From: JBFHRE01 sp036745195
GTDB lineage: Bacteria; Actinomycetota; Acidimicrobiia; Spongiisociales; ZC4RG35
Reading direction: 5' to 3'
Assembly (NCBI GenBank): GCA_036745195.1
Contig: DAIOGO010000081.1
Location: 1-11,698, forward strand
DNA: 11,698 nt
A model generated the notes under the pieces. It did no database searches and had not been told where the DNA came from. It saw only the letters and a program-made list of their open reading frames with translations. The position numbers and the translations under genes are program-made. Shown here piece by piece: positions 1-6,908 of the stretch (position 1 is the first letter of the stretch; every line of letters starts with the position of its first letter).

Positions 1-371
1 TCGACTCCCTGGCCGGCCGCGCCCGGCTGGGCGTGGTCACCTCCAAACCACAGATCTTCGCCCTCCCCATCCTCGAGACGCTCGGTCTGGCCGGGCAGAT
101 GGAGGTGATCGAGGGCGCCGACCCCACCGATTCCGAACCGAAACCGGTGACGCTGGCCAGGGCCCTCGACCGCCTCGGGGTGGATTCCGGCTTCGGACAG
201 GTGACGATGATCGGCGACCGCCGCCACGACATCGAAGCCGGCCGGGTCTTCGGCCTGCGCACGGTTGGTGTCACCTGGGGGTTCGGGTCGAGAGACGAAC
301 TGATCGAATCCGGCGCCGACACGATCGTCGACGACCCGTCCGAGATCGCTCTTCTGGTCACCCGAGGGTGA
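1..371 (+). CDS. HAD-family hydrolase (phosphoglycolate phosphatase-like), 3' part only
   Basis: This is the C-terminal 122 residues or so of a haloacid-dehalogenase phosphatase. The reading frame is open from base 3, so the true start lies before the window; the GTG at 33 is internal. HAD motif II is seen as VVTSKP near the left edge, the motif III lysine in SEPKPVTLA, and motif IV as MIGDRRHDIEAG, which holds the acidic pair that binds magnesium. The tail, with VGVTWGFGSRDEL and GADTIVDDPSEI, is typical of Gph/PpaX-like phosphatases. The nucleophile motif DxDxT (motif I) and cap domain are outside the window. Family knowledge says these enzymes hydrolyse small phosphate esters such as 2-phosphoglycolate or pyrophosphate; the substrate cannot be told here. 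It ends 114 bases before the vapB start and seems unrelated to it. Confidence 0.9.
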   Translation, partial: DSLAGRARLGVVTSKPQIFALPILETLGLAGQMEVIEGADPTDSEPKPVTLARALDRLGVDSGFGQVTMIGDRRHDIEAGRVFGLRTVGVTWGFGSRDELIESGADTIVDDPSEIALLVTRG

Positions 372-404
372 CTCATCGGTGGGTAACACGGCAGCGATGT
401 GGCG

Positions 405-451
405 CCGACAGTCGTCGGACGCCCGGCATACCACTCGCTCCGAGGGCCGGG
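405..451 (+). terminator. possible terminator hairpins after the HAD gene
   Basis: The gap 372-485 holds no gene. It has two inverted repeats: CCGAC/GTCGG at 405-409 and 414-418 with a 4-base loop, and CCCGGC/GCCGGG at 422-427 and 446-451 with an 18-base loop. Neither is followed by a run of T. They lie 33-80 bases past the HAD stop, so they may end that transcript, but the evidence is only their position and pairing. Confidence 0.3.
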
Positions 452-454
452 AAC

Positions 455-483
455 TACATAGGCAACGCAACAGCAGCTATGTA
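455..483. promoter_or_regulatory. putative VapBC operator (inverted repeat TACATAG-N15-CTATGTA)
   Basis: A perfect 7-bp inverted repeat, TACATAG at 455-461 and CTATGTA at 477-483, has 15 bases between the arms. The left arm overlaps the proposed -35 box and the right arm overlaps the proposed -10 box of the vapBC promoter. VapB antitoxins, with VapC as corepressor, are known to bind inverted repeats in their own promoter, so this is the natural operator candidate. The repeat is seen; binding is inferred. Confidence 0.5.
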
Positions 484-487
484 TCAT
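459..487 (+). promoter_or_regulatory. putative vapBC promoter (-35 TAGGCA, -10 TATCAT)
   Basis: TAGGCA (459-464, 4 of 6 to TTGACA) and TATCAT (482-487, 5 of 6 to TATAAT) are separated by 17 bases. Seven bases after the -10 box comes GTG at 495, in frame with vapB. That spacing would put the transcript start on the start codon, that is, a leaderless mRNA, which is common in actinobacteria and explains why no ribosome binding site is seen. Confidence 0.45.
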
Positions 488-725
488 GGCTCCTGTGAAG
501 ACGATCACGATCACCATCCCCGAGGAGCTCGATGCCGAAGCGGCAGCCGAGGCCAAGCGGCGCGGCATCTCCAAGTCCGAGCTGATCCGTCGCGGGCTCA
601 TCACCTTGCTCCCAACCCGGGACAACGTGGCGGCGGACGATCCATGGCGGCGGCTCGCCGGTTTCGCACGCCCCGAACTGACGACCGAACCCGACGAGAT
701 CGACCGGGTGGTCTACGACTCGTGA
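486..725 (+). CDS. vapB: VapB-type antitoxin, ribbon-helix-helix protein
   Basis: A 79-residue protein (76 if translation starts at GTG 495) with a ribbon-helix-helix DNA-binding N-terminus: the strand KTITITIP, then helix DAEAAAEAKRRG, the turn ISKSE and helix LIRRGLITLL. The remaining half, rich in acidic and Trp/Arg residues, is the usual flexible toxin-neutralising tail. It should dimerise, bind the operator and block the VapC active site. Its stop overlaps the toxin's GTG start by four bases (GTGA, 722-725), the classic coupled antitoxin-toxin order. The ATG at 486 gives the longest frame, but it overlaps the proposed -10 box and has no ribosome binding site, so GTG 495 is the better candidate if the promoter reading is right. 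Confidence 0.88.
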   Translation: MAPVKTITITIPEELDAEAAAEAKRRGISKSELIRRGLITLLPTRDNVAADDPWRRLAGFARPELTTEPDEIDRVVYDS

Positions 726-1132
726 AATTCGCTGACACCAGTTGGTGGGTTGCCTGGTCGCTTCCCGGCGACCGACGACATGCCGATGCGCTGGCCATGC
801 TTGCCCATCTCGGGTCTTCCGAACAGGTACTCACGACCAACCTGGTGCTGGGAGAGACCTGGACGTTTCTCCGTCGCAAGGACGGACATCCCAGCAGCCT
901 CGCCTTCTTGGACCGGATCGGCGCCCTCGAAGGACAATCCAAACTCGCCGTCCACCGGGTCTCCGGCGACCAAGAAGACAAAGCCTGGGCCTGGTTGCGG
1001 AAACACGATGAACGGAGCTATTCGTTCGTCGATGCGACCAGCTTCCAGGTGATGCGCGACCGCCGCCTCCGCGAGGCTCTCGCCTTCGACGAGGACTTCG
1101 CTGCAGCCGGCTTCTTCGAGCTCCGTCCGTAG
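722..1132 (+). CDS. vapC: VapC-type toxin, PIN-domain ribonuclease
   Basis: A 136-residue PIN-domain protein, the normal size for VapC. The acidic metal-binding residues are visible: D5 in MKFADTSWW, E45 in LVLGETWTF, D104 in SFVDATSF and D123 in LAFDEDF near the C-terminus. VapC toxins are magnesium-dependent endoribonucleases that cleave tRNA or rRNA and stop growth when VapB is degraded; the target here is unknown. The start is the GTG overlapping the vapB stop; a longer in-frame opening upstream to 368 runs antiparallel to nothing useful and ignores the vapB overlap, so it was rejected. All four catalytic positions are intact, so the toxin looks active. Stand-alone chromosomal or mobile origin cannot be told; base composition matches the neighbours. 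Confidence 0.92.
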   Translation: MKFADTSWWVAWSLPGDRRHADALAMLAHLGSSEQVLTTNLVLGETWTFLRRKDGHPSSLAFLDRIGALEGQSKLAVHRVSGDQEDKAWAWLRKHDERSYSFVDATSFQVMRDRRLREALAFDEDFAAAGFFELRP

Positions 1133-1173
1133 CCTGCAGACCGATCACAGCCCGGAAGGCGCTTGCCTCGAAT

Positions 1174-1620
1174 TCAGTCGAACTCGGTGGCGGTGGCCTC
1201 GGCGCCGGCGCTGACGGTGAAGCCGCTTTCGAAGTCGCCTGCCAGCAGCCGGAGCAACCCGAACTCGATGCGGTTCTCGACCTGGACGACGATCCGTCGG
1301 TCCCCATCCTCGAAGTCGATTCGCGGGTCGGCCGACAGTCGAACCCCGCTGCGGCGGATGGATTCGAGCGCCCGTTGTTCGGCCAGCACCGGGTCGAGCC
1401 GGACAGGTTCGTCGACGGCGGTGGGGACGGCAGCCGGGTCGCGGTAGAGGGACAGATCGATCGCCGACACCGCCGCCACCGCTGCCGCGTCGGCGGTGGC
1501 GGCCAGCAACCGGCGTTCTGCCAGCACCCGCCACAGATCGATCGACAACCCGCCCAGCACCATCAACACCATCGACAACGCCAGCATCCAGATCGTGACC
1601 GAGCCCCGTTCGCCCCTCAC
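1174..1620 (-). CDS. Tad-associated membrane protein with TadE/TadG-like (pilus-assembly) N-terminus
   Basis: A 148-residue protein starting at GTG 1620, which overlaps the stop of the upstream gene by GTGA. A longer open frame to 1998 exists, but it is the shadow of the upstream gene. The N-terminus GERGSVTIWML is followed by a single hydrophobic helix (about residues 8-25) and then IDLWRVLAERRLLAATADAAA, which resembles the start of the Tad/TadG-like domain (putative Flp pilus-assembly region) where an alanine-rich amphipathic helix follows the membrane anchor. The rest is predicted exported, with beta-strand-like stretches such as RRIVVQVENRIEF. It is much shorter than classical TadG, which has a von Willebrand domain. 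It is probably a minor pilin or assembly factor. Last gene of the operon, facing vapC tail-to-tail across 41 bases. Confidence 0.8.
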   Translation of the reverse strand: MRGERGSVTIWMLALSMVLMVLGGLSIDLWRVLAERRLLAATADAAAVAAVSAIDLSLYRDPAAVPTAVDEPVRLDPVLAEQRALESIRRSGVRLSADPRIDFEDGDRRIVVQVENRIEFGLLRLLAGDFESGFTVSAGAEATATEFD

Positions 1621-2090
1621 GGGAAGCTCCGGTAGAGGTCGACGTATTCGGTGTGGGTGGCAGACACCACCACCCCTCCCACCGTCCGCCGGTTCCCGCC
1701 GGAATCGGACCAGGGCAGCACGAACAACGGAACGTCGACCTCGACCGTGGCGGTGACGCCTCCCCCCGCCGCCCCCAGGTCGGCCACCTGGTCCAGAGGG
1801 GGACAGTCGGAGGCGATCGCTCCCTCGGCGTGGACCGCCGCCGGTTCGGCTCCGCACAACCCGAGCCGGACCGTGTCGATGCGATAGGTGCCGGCCATCG
1901 CCAGCAGTTGTGGCGAGGGGTCGGCTCCGTCCGAGGTGATGTAGAAGCGGGCCACCTCCCGGGCGGCCACCCGCACGAACGAGCGCCGCTCCAGCCACGG
2001 GCCGAAGGACAACACCATCAGCGCCACCGGCACCAGGATCAGGAGCACACCGAGTGCCAGTTCGATCGGGCTGGAACCACGTTCCTTCAC
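1617..2090 (-). CDS. TadE-like minor pilin / pilus assembly protein
   Basis: A 157-residue protein with the TadE pattern: a short charged leader KERG, then SSPIEL and a hydrophobic helix to about residue 26, followed by an exported domain. The glutamate at position +5 after the glycine of ERG matches the class III prepilin/pseudopilin signal, so it could be cleaved by a prepilin peptidase after G5. The alanine-rich helix RVAAREVARFYI after the anchor is also typical of TadE. Two cysteines (in GLCGAE and SDCPPL) could form a disulphide outside the cell. The start is GTG 2090, overlapping the previous stop by GTGA, and its own stop overlaps the next start the same way. TadE proteins act as minor pilins needed for Flp assembly; that role is assigned by family and position. 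Confidence 0.82.
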   Translation of the reverse strand: MKERGSSPIELALGVLLILVPVALMVLSFGPWLERRSFVRVAAREVARFYITSDGADPSPQLLAMAGTYRIDTVRLGLCGAEPAAVHAEGAIASDCPPLDQVADLGAAGGGVTATVEVDVPLFVLPWSDSGGNRRTVGGVVVSATHTEYVDLYRSFP

Positions 2091-2464
2091 GGCGCCTCGA
2101 ACGGCTCGCGGGGCGACACCGCCGTCCGCCGGAACGGGACGTCGGGGACGGCCGGGAGCCAGCCGGACAGCACCCCGGTCGCCTCCGCCCTCACCAGGTC
2201 ACCGTCCAGGCGGCAACTGGTCTCGATCCCGGCCGCCACCGGGCCGGCCAGCACCGCCCCGATCGAATCGGCGATCCGGCGCCTGCACGCCCCCACCGGG
2301 TCGGCCTCGGTGCGGGCCCCGATCCGAACCGCCTCGTCCAGCGCACCGGTGACGGCTCCCATCACGTACTGCATCACGATCAGGTTGGCGAGCAGCGTGA
2401 AGAACACGAGGGCCAGGGCCACCGCCGCCACGTGCTGGACGGTGGCAAAACCCCGCTCGTCCAT
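2087..2464 (-). CDS. small TadE/TadF-like pilin-related protein
   Basis: A 125-residue protein. The start chosen is ATG 2464, which shares its A with the flp stop (TGATG); an upstream ATG at 2494 would add ten residues but lie inside flp. The N-terminus MDERGFATVQHV leads into a hydrophobic helix (about residues 8-36, ending in an alanine/glycine-rich part). It has the ERG glycine of a prepilin cleavage site but glutamine rather than glutamate at +5. The exported part carries two cysteines (ACRRRIAD and TSCRLDG). No firm family match can be made from the sequence alone; position between flp and a TadE-like gene and the shared N-terminal pattern support a minor pilin role. Confidence 0.75.
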   Translation of the reverse strand: MDERGFATVQHVAAVALALVFFTLLANLIVMQYVMGAVTGALDEAVRIGARTEADPVGACRRRIADSIGAVLAGPVAAGIETSCRLDGDLVRAEATGVLSGWLPAVPDVPFRRTAVSPREPFEAP

Positions 2465-2646
2465 CAGCTTCCGATGAGCTGGTCTTCGATCCAACCGATG
2501 ATGTTGACGCCGGCGGCCTCCAACGCCGCCCAGATCGCCAGCAGGGCGATGATCGCCAGGGCGGCATTGCCGAGCAGTTCCGCCGTGTTCAGACCCCGCT
2601 CATCGTGGTGCAACTCCATCCATCGATTCATGATCGTCTCCCTCAT
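2464..2646 (-). CDS. flp: Flp-type major pilin
   Basis: A short pilin of about 60 residues. The leader ends in HHDERG, followed by LNTAELLGNAALAIIALLAIW, the class III (Flp) prepilin arrangement with a glycine, glutamate at +5 and a hydrophobic helix; the usual tyrosine after the glutamate is leucine here. A prepilin peptidase would cut after the glycine, leaving a mature pilin of about 42 residues ending in QLIGS. Three starts are possible: ATG 2664 overlaps the tadC stop by ATGA, ATG 2646 follows AGAGGAG by four bases, and ATG 2631 follows AGGGAG by six. I chose 2646 for its strong ribosome binding site; the mature pilin is the same for all. A strong site here fits the need for more pilin than machinery. 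Confidence 0.85.
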   Translation of the reverse strand: MRETIMNRWMELHHDERGLNTAELLGNAALAIIALLAIWAALEAAGVNIIGWIEDQLIGS

Positions 2647-2660
2647 CGCGCTCCTCTCCA

Positions 2661-3596
2661 TCATTGCCATCCCAACACGATCCGGGGCAGCGGCGCCCCG
2701 ATGAACAACAACATCACCGGGGCGAGAATGGCGATGGTGGGCACCAGCATCGCCGCCCTTCGCTTGGTGGCGTTGCGCTTGATCGCCTCCCGTCTCGCCT
2801 CCCGCACGTCCTCGGCCAGGGCCAGCAACCCCTCGGCCAGATCGACTCCCCGCTCCTCGGCCAGCGCCAGCAGGTGATACGTCCTGGCGCAGAACGGCTC
2901 CGGAGTGAGCGAGGCGATCCGGCTGAAAGCCGCCGCCGACCGCTCACCGCTGCGATGGAGCCGCACCGCCTCGGCCAGTTCCCCCACCACCTCGCCGGAC
3001 CCCCGTTCCACCACCTGGGTGACGGCCTGCATGACCCCGCCCCCCGACCGCACTCTCATCGCCAGCAACTGGTTGACCGTGTAGATCTCGATGCGCATCC
3101 TCACCCGTCGGGCCTCGATGGCACGCTCCAGCCTCCCCCGTTGACGGGTCGCCCCCACCACCGTACCCAGGATCACGATGGCCAGCGCCCGCCCGGTCGA
3201 GAACGGCACCAGCAGCGCCGCGGCCAGCGACGCCCCCATCGTCAAGACCAGCGTCTTGAGCTGAGCCGCTCGATAGAGCCGGAGACGGTCGGCGTCGGGC
3301 ATCCCCCGGAACACCCCCGCCAGACGAATCCGGCGAAGCAACCCCTCCTCCCCGGCCCGGTCGATGACACCGCCTACCAGCGCCCCCATCCTCCGCACCA
3401 TCGGCTCGATGATCCGACCGAGGGGCGACCCGAAACCGCCGACCGCAACATCCGCCGCCCCGCCCAGGGCGCTGCGACTGCCGATCGTGTAGGGCCGCAC
3501 TCGCGGCCCCAACCGGCGGGGAGGACGCCGAATCGACCAGACCACCAAACCGGCCGCCACAGCCGACGCCAGCGAGGCCCACACGCGGGGGATCAT
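2661..3596 (-). CDS. tadC: TadC-type pilus inner-membrane platform protein (T2SSF domain)
   Basis: A 311-residue integral membrane protein of the type II secretion F family. An N-terminal hydrophobic segment lies at about residues 5-20, a central pair at about 115-150, and a C-terminal segment at about 283-302 (MLVPTIAILAPVMLLF). The cytoplasmic T2SSF part between them holds MRIEIYTVNQLLAMRVRSGGGVMQAV (start and end seen at about 167-192) and the conserved helix LALAEERGVDLAEGL. Together with TadB it forms the platform that the TadA motor turns to insert pilin. The start ATG 3596 overlaps the tadB stop by ATGA; the longer open frame to 3854 is inside tadB. Its stop lies just ahead of flp. Length is normal for the family. 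Confidence 0.87.
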   Translation of the reverse strand: MIPRVWASLASAVAAGLVVWSIRRPPRRLGPRVRPYTIGSRSALGGAADVAVGGFGSPLGRIIEPMVRRMGALVGGVIDRAGEEGLLRRIRLAGVFRGMPDADRLRLYRAAQLKTLVLTMGASLAAALLVPFSTGRALAIVILGTVVGATRQRGRLERAIEARRVRMRIEIYTVNQLLAMRVRSGGGVMQAVTQVVERGSGEVVGELAEAVRLHRSGERSAAAFSRIASLTPEPFCARTYHLLALAEERGVDLAEGLLALAEDVREARREAIKRNATKRRAAMLVPTIAILAPVMLLFIGAPLPRIVLGWQ

Positions 3597-4477
3597 GTCG
3601 ACTCCACCGCCGACCCGGCCAGCACCCGGGGCTCGTCCGGTTCCTGGCCCAGTCGGGACACCAGCAGCATCCCCAGCCCGCTCATGATCGCCCCCGCCGC
3701 CACCACCACCAGTCCCGCCCGGGAGGCGTAGAAGTCGCGAAACTCGCCCGCCCGGGCCGTGACCGCCACCAGCACCAGCCACGGAAGCGCAAAGACGGCT
3801 CTGGCATTGATCTTCTGCTCGAGCGCCTCGGTCTGAATAGCCTCCAACGTCCACAGGTCGCGGGCGGTGGCCTCGGCGAGGTCACGCAGGATCTGGAGCA
3901 CCACCGATCCACCCCGCTGATGGGCCAGGATCAGCACCTCGATCACCCGATCGCTGGTGGGGTCGGCCAACTCGGCCTTGATGACGTCGAGAGCAGCCGC
4001 CACCCCCACGGTCCGGGCCAGCTGAGGGAATCGCTCGAACGCCAGCCGGAGTGGAATCGGACCACCGGATGCCAGTTGCTCGAGGGCTCGTTGCAGCGAC
4101 ATCCCGGCCGAGATCGAGGCGGTCAGATCGCGGATCCCGTCCGGCCAGGCGCGTTGAATCTCGGACATTCGCCGGTCCCTGGCCCGGGAGAAGTAGAGCC
4201 GGGGAGCAAGAGCCGCCAGCACCGCCGGAGCGAGCGCCACCGCCACCACCCCGGTGATCAACGTGAACAACCCCAATGCCACGACGCCGATCGCGACCGA
4301 TCCGGCCGCGAACTGACGCGGCGTCAGATCCAGCCCGGCCTGGATCAGCCATTGCTGACGGCGACTGGGCTCGGTGTCGACCGCCGCCAGGGCGGGCCGA
4401 CGACGCAACAAGCCCGACGCCAGCGCCACCACCAGACCTGCTGCCAGAGCAGACGAGAGAGCGGCCAGCAACCTCAC
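3593..4477 (-). CDS. tadB: TadB-type pilus inner-membrane platform protein (T2SSF domain)
   Basis: A 294-residue T2SSF-family membrane protein. Hydrophobic helices are seen at about residues 4-22, 57-92 (one long or two), 226-241 and 254-273. The cytoplasmic T2SSF domain starts with WPDGIRDLTASISAGMSLQRAL at about 111-132, the hallmark of TadB, and includes LILAHQRGGSVVLQILRDLA. It pairs with TadC under the TadA ATPase. The start is GTG 4477, which overlaps the tadA stop by GTGA and has no better alternative; the frame is open further upstream to 4864 only because of the high GC content. Assignment of TadB versus TadC rests on gene order and on the WPDGIRDLTASI signature. Confidence 0.88.
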   Translation of the reverse strand: MRLLAALSSALAAGLVVALASGLLRRRPALAAVDTEPSRRQQWLIQAGLDLTPRQFAAGSVAIGVVALGLFTLITGVVAVALAPAVLAALAPRLYFSRARDRRMSEIQRAWPDGIRDLTASISAGMSLQRALEQLASGGPIPLRLAFERFPQLARTVGVAAALDVIKAELADPTSDRVIEVLILAHQRGGSVVLQILRDLAEATARDLWTLEAIQTEALEQKINARAVFALPWLVLVAVTARAGEFRDFYASRAGLVVVAAGAIMSGLGMLLVSRLGQEPDEPRVLAGSAVEST

Positions 4478-5754
4478 AGCAACACCTTCCGTCCGTCGAG
4501 AACTTCGACCACGGACACGCCCGCAGGAGTCACCTGCTCGAGGCGCCGCCGCAATCGATCTGGCGGCAGCGCCCCCGTCCACGTCAGCGGAGCACCCATC
4601 CGTTCGCGCACGAACAACGGCTGCACCGAGAAGTCGTCGTGCAGCGATGGGACCAGAGCCAGGATCTCCACCACCTGACGGCGGGTCCGATCCTGGTCGG
4701 ATCCCGACTCGCGGTCGAGGTGAATCACCAGATCGATCGAGGCGGCGAACACATTGCGGACGACCCGCTCCGGCACATTCTCTCCCGCCATCAAGGCGGC
4801 ATTGACCAGCGCCGCCAGAGCGTCGGCAGCCGAGTTGGCATGGACCGTGCAGGCGAACCCACACCCGGCATTCACCGCCCGCGTCAATTCGAAGGCCTCC
4901 GAACCCCTCACCTCGCCGACCACGATCCGATCTGGCCGCATCGCCAGCACGACTTTGACGAGATCACGCAAGGTGATCTCGCCCTTTCCGTCCAGACCTG
5001 GCGGTCGGGCCTCGTAGAAGGACCCGTGGACGATCGGCACATGCAGTTCCCTGACCTCCTCACAGCAGCGAACGCATTGGGAGGCGGGAACGGCGTGCAT
5101 GAGGGCCGACAGCAACGACGTCTTGCCCGCCCCAGGAGGTCCCGAGATCAGAACGCTGGTGTTGGCCTGAGCCGCCAGCCACACCAGGCCGGCGGCGGGC
5201 ACGGTGAGCGAGTCGAGATCCACCAGCGCCTGGAGGGTCTCCTTGCGGAGGGCGTACCGCCGGATGGTGGCCGACAGGTGATCGGCGATGGGAGGGATTA
5301 CCGCAGTCAACCGGGCCGACCCTGAAAGGACCCGCGCCTGGACGATCGGACTGGAGGCATCCAGTCTCCGATCGCTGGTGGCGAGCAGGCGCTCGACAAC
5401 GTGCCGGTTCTCTTCGGCGGTGGTCGGCTGATCCAGCCCGCGGAGCCGGCCGCCGGAGTCGATGAAGCTGACCCGGCCGCCTTCGATGAACACCTCCTCT
5501 ATGTCGACCCGCTCGAAGAGCTCAGTCAGGGGGCCGAACCCAACCAGCGAGCGCATCACCCGCTCGATCATGTCTCCCGGATGGTGCAGCGACCGGCCCT
5601 CGCCGAGATGAGCCCGGGACTGATAGTCCTCCACGGCGACGGTCACCGCCCTCCGGGCACCGCTGCGGTCGCGATCGGGGTCGATGCGCTGCTCCTCGAG
5701 GAGCCCGATCGTGCGCCGCCGGATGTCGTCGTAGGCACTGGGGCGATCGGTCAC
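4474..5754 (-). CDS. tadA: TadA/CpaF-type pilus assembly ATPase
   Basis: A 426-residue secretion ATPase of the CpaF/VirB11-like family. The N-terminal domain includes GFGPLTELFERVDIEEVFI (about 72-90), the usual CpaF region, and then the RecA-like core: Walker A GPPGAGKTS at 205-213, the Walker B region DRIVVGEVRG at 275-284, and the histidine box CTVHANSA at 302-309. All key residues are present, so it should hydrolyse ATP and power pilin insertion at the inner membrane. The start GTG 5754 overlaps the cpaE stop by GTGA; the open frame continues to 5835 but that part is inside cpaE. Its stop overlaps tadB by GTGA. This is the clearest member of the locus. Confidence 0.95.
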   Translation of the reverse strand: MTDRPSAYDDIRRRTIGLLEEQRIDPDRDRSGARRAVTVAVEDYQSRAHLGEGRSLHHPGDMIERVMRSLVGFGPLTELFERVDIEEVFIEGGRVSFIDSGGRLRGLDQPTTAEENRHVVERLLATSDRRLDASSPIVQARVLSGSARLTAVIPPIADHLSATIRRYALRKETLQALVDLDSLTVPAAGLVWLAAQANTSVLISGPPGAGKTSLLSALMHAVPASQCVRCCEEVRELHVPIVHGSFYEARPPGLDGKGEITLRDLVKVVLAMRPDRIVVGEVRGSEAFELTRAVNAGCGFACTVHANSAADALAALVNAALMAGENVPERVVRNVFAASIDLVIHLDRESGSDQDRTRRQVVEILALVPSLHDDFSVQPLFVRERMGAPLTWTGALPPDRLRRRLEQVTPAGVSVVEVLDGRKVLL

Positions 5755-6908
5755 CTCGAACCCGCCAGGTTTTCGTCGATCCACGCATCGAGCGCCTTGC
5801 GGAACCGGCTCCGTCCCACCACGGTCCCTTCCCATCCGGCCTCTTCGACCGCAGGGTCGAACGGGATCAGCGCCAACGATCGAGGTCGGTAGGTCCGCGT
5901 GATCTCCTCGACCAGCTCCGCTCGACGGTATCCGTCGCGCGGAGCCCGGTTCACGATCACATCGAAACGGACCCGGCTCGCAGCGCCGTGCACCGCGATC
6001 CAGTCGAGCAGCCGGGTCACGCCGACCGGCGAGGCGGTGCCGACGGCAACCGCCCGTCCGGCCGCGGCCAGCAGCGTCGACCCCGACGACATCCGACCGT
6101 TCTCCCGGCCCCGAACGTGCTCGGGGACGGTCGCCAACGTCACCACCACCGTGTCGAACGAACCAAGGGCTTCCTGGAGCACCGCCAGCAGACGGTGGGA
6201 GCGAACATCGGCCGCATCCACCCCGGCGGCGAGACCGGCCAGCACGGCGAACGTCTGACCACCGGCCGGCTGGAAGACGCCCGCCACGCCTGCACCTTGC
6301 TCGACCCCATCGATGGCCGTCAGCAGGTTGGGATGGACCGAGAGCCCGAGGCGTTGGGCCACCGAAGAGGTGGCGTCGTCGGCATCGACCAGCGCCACCC
6401 GACCTCCGGACGATCCCAACCGATGCGAAATCCCGATGGCCATCTCGGTGACACCGGCCCCACCGGGAGGACCGCCGACCACGATCAGCCGGCCCAGCCG
6501 GGAGGAATCAGGCGCGGGATGGGCGGCGCCGACCGGCTCGCCGATTCGCGTGATGGTCCGTTGCGACGCGCCCCGGATGACCTGGAGGAACTCGTCGGGG
6601 TGGGCGGTCGCCTCGATCACGTCGGTCACCCCGAGTTCCCTGAGCCGCTCTTTGCCATCGGCGAACTCGACCGGATCGAAGACCCCGATGACACCCCCGC
6701 CCCGTCTCCGGACCTGCTCGACCAGGCGGGGAGTGAGGAACGAGCAGGAGTCATCGATCAGCAGCACGTCGAACATCTCGGCCTCGAGGTCCTCGGGACC
6801 GATGGCAGTCACTCGAACCCTCGCCCCACCGTGGTCGGCGAGAAATCGGTGGAGACGGTCGGTCCAGTCCCGCGCCGACCGCGCCAGGGCGAGGGCCGGC
6901 TCGCTCAC
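5751..6908 (-). CDS. cpaE: CpaE/TadZ-type pilus localisation protein (MinD-like, degenerate P-loop)
   Basis: A 385-residue protein with the two-part layout of CpaE/TadZ. Residues about 1-120 look like a receiver-type domain (DVLLIDDSCSFLT, GVIGVFDP, LGVTDVIEA), and about 138-370 form a MinD/ParA-like domain (LIVVGGPPGGAGVTEMA, VALVDADDATSSVA, FDTVVVTL, FDVIVNRAPR). The P-loop at 145-154 reads GGPPGGAGVT: aligned with KGGxGKT, both lysines are replaced (by P148 and V153). The DAD after the next strand is kept. TadZ proteins place the pilus machine at its site in the cell and are known to be atypical ATPases; this copy may bind nucleotide weakly or not at all. The GTG start at 6908 overlaps the cpaB stop by GTGA, and its stop overlaps tadA. 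Confidence 0.88.
   Translation of the reverse strand: MSEPALALARSARDWTDRLHRFLADHGGARVRVTAIGPEDLEAEMFDVLLIDDSCSFLTPRLVEQVRRRGGGVIGVFDPVEFADGKERLRELGVTDVIEATAHPDEFLQVIRGASQRTITRIGEPVGAAHPAPDSSRLGRLIVVGGPPGGAGVTEMAIGISHRLGSSGGRVALVDADDATSSVAQRLGLSVHPNLLTAIDGVEQGAGVAGVFQPAGGQTFAVLAGLAAGVDAADVRSHRLLAVLQEALGSFDTVVVTLATVPEHVRGRENGRMSSGSTLLAAAGRAVAVGTASPVGVTRLLDWIAVHGAASRVRFDVIVNRAPRDGYRRAELVEEITRTYRPRSLALIPFDPAVEEAGWEGTVVGRSRFRKALDAWIDENLAGSR

Noticed and set aside
368..721. N-terminal extension of VapC upstream of GTG 722
   Set aside because: The extension overlaps vapB in another frame and is arginine-rich nonsense; the GTGA overlap gives a normal-length toxin.
1157..1168. AGGC-GCTT-GCCT hairpin between vapC and the Tad operon end
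   Set aside because: Only four base pairs and no T run; too weak to call a terminator in GC-rich DNA.
1621..1998. Upstream extension of the last Tad gene to 1998
   Set aside because: It lies within the TadE-like gene in another frame; start at 1620 gives the membrane-anchored protein.
2664..3731. Plus-strand open frame of 355 codons opposite tadC
   Set aside because: It is an antisense shadow caused by high GC; the peptide is rich in H, R, P and Q and matches no family, while the minus strand encodes TadC.
4276..5325. Plus-strand open frame of 349 codons
   Set aside because: Antisense to tadB and tadA, which have clear family motifs; composition is typical of a shadow frame.
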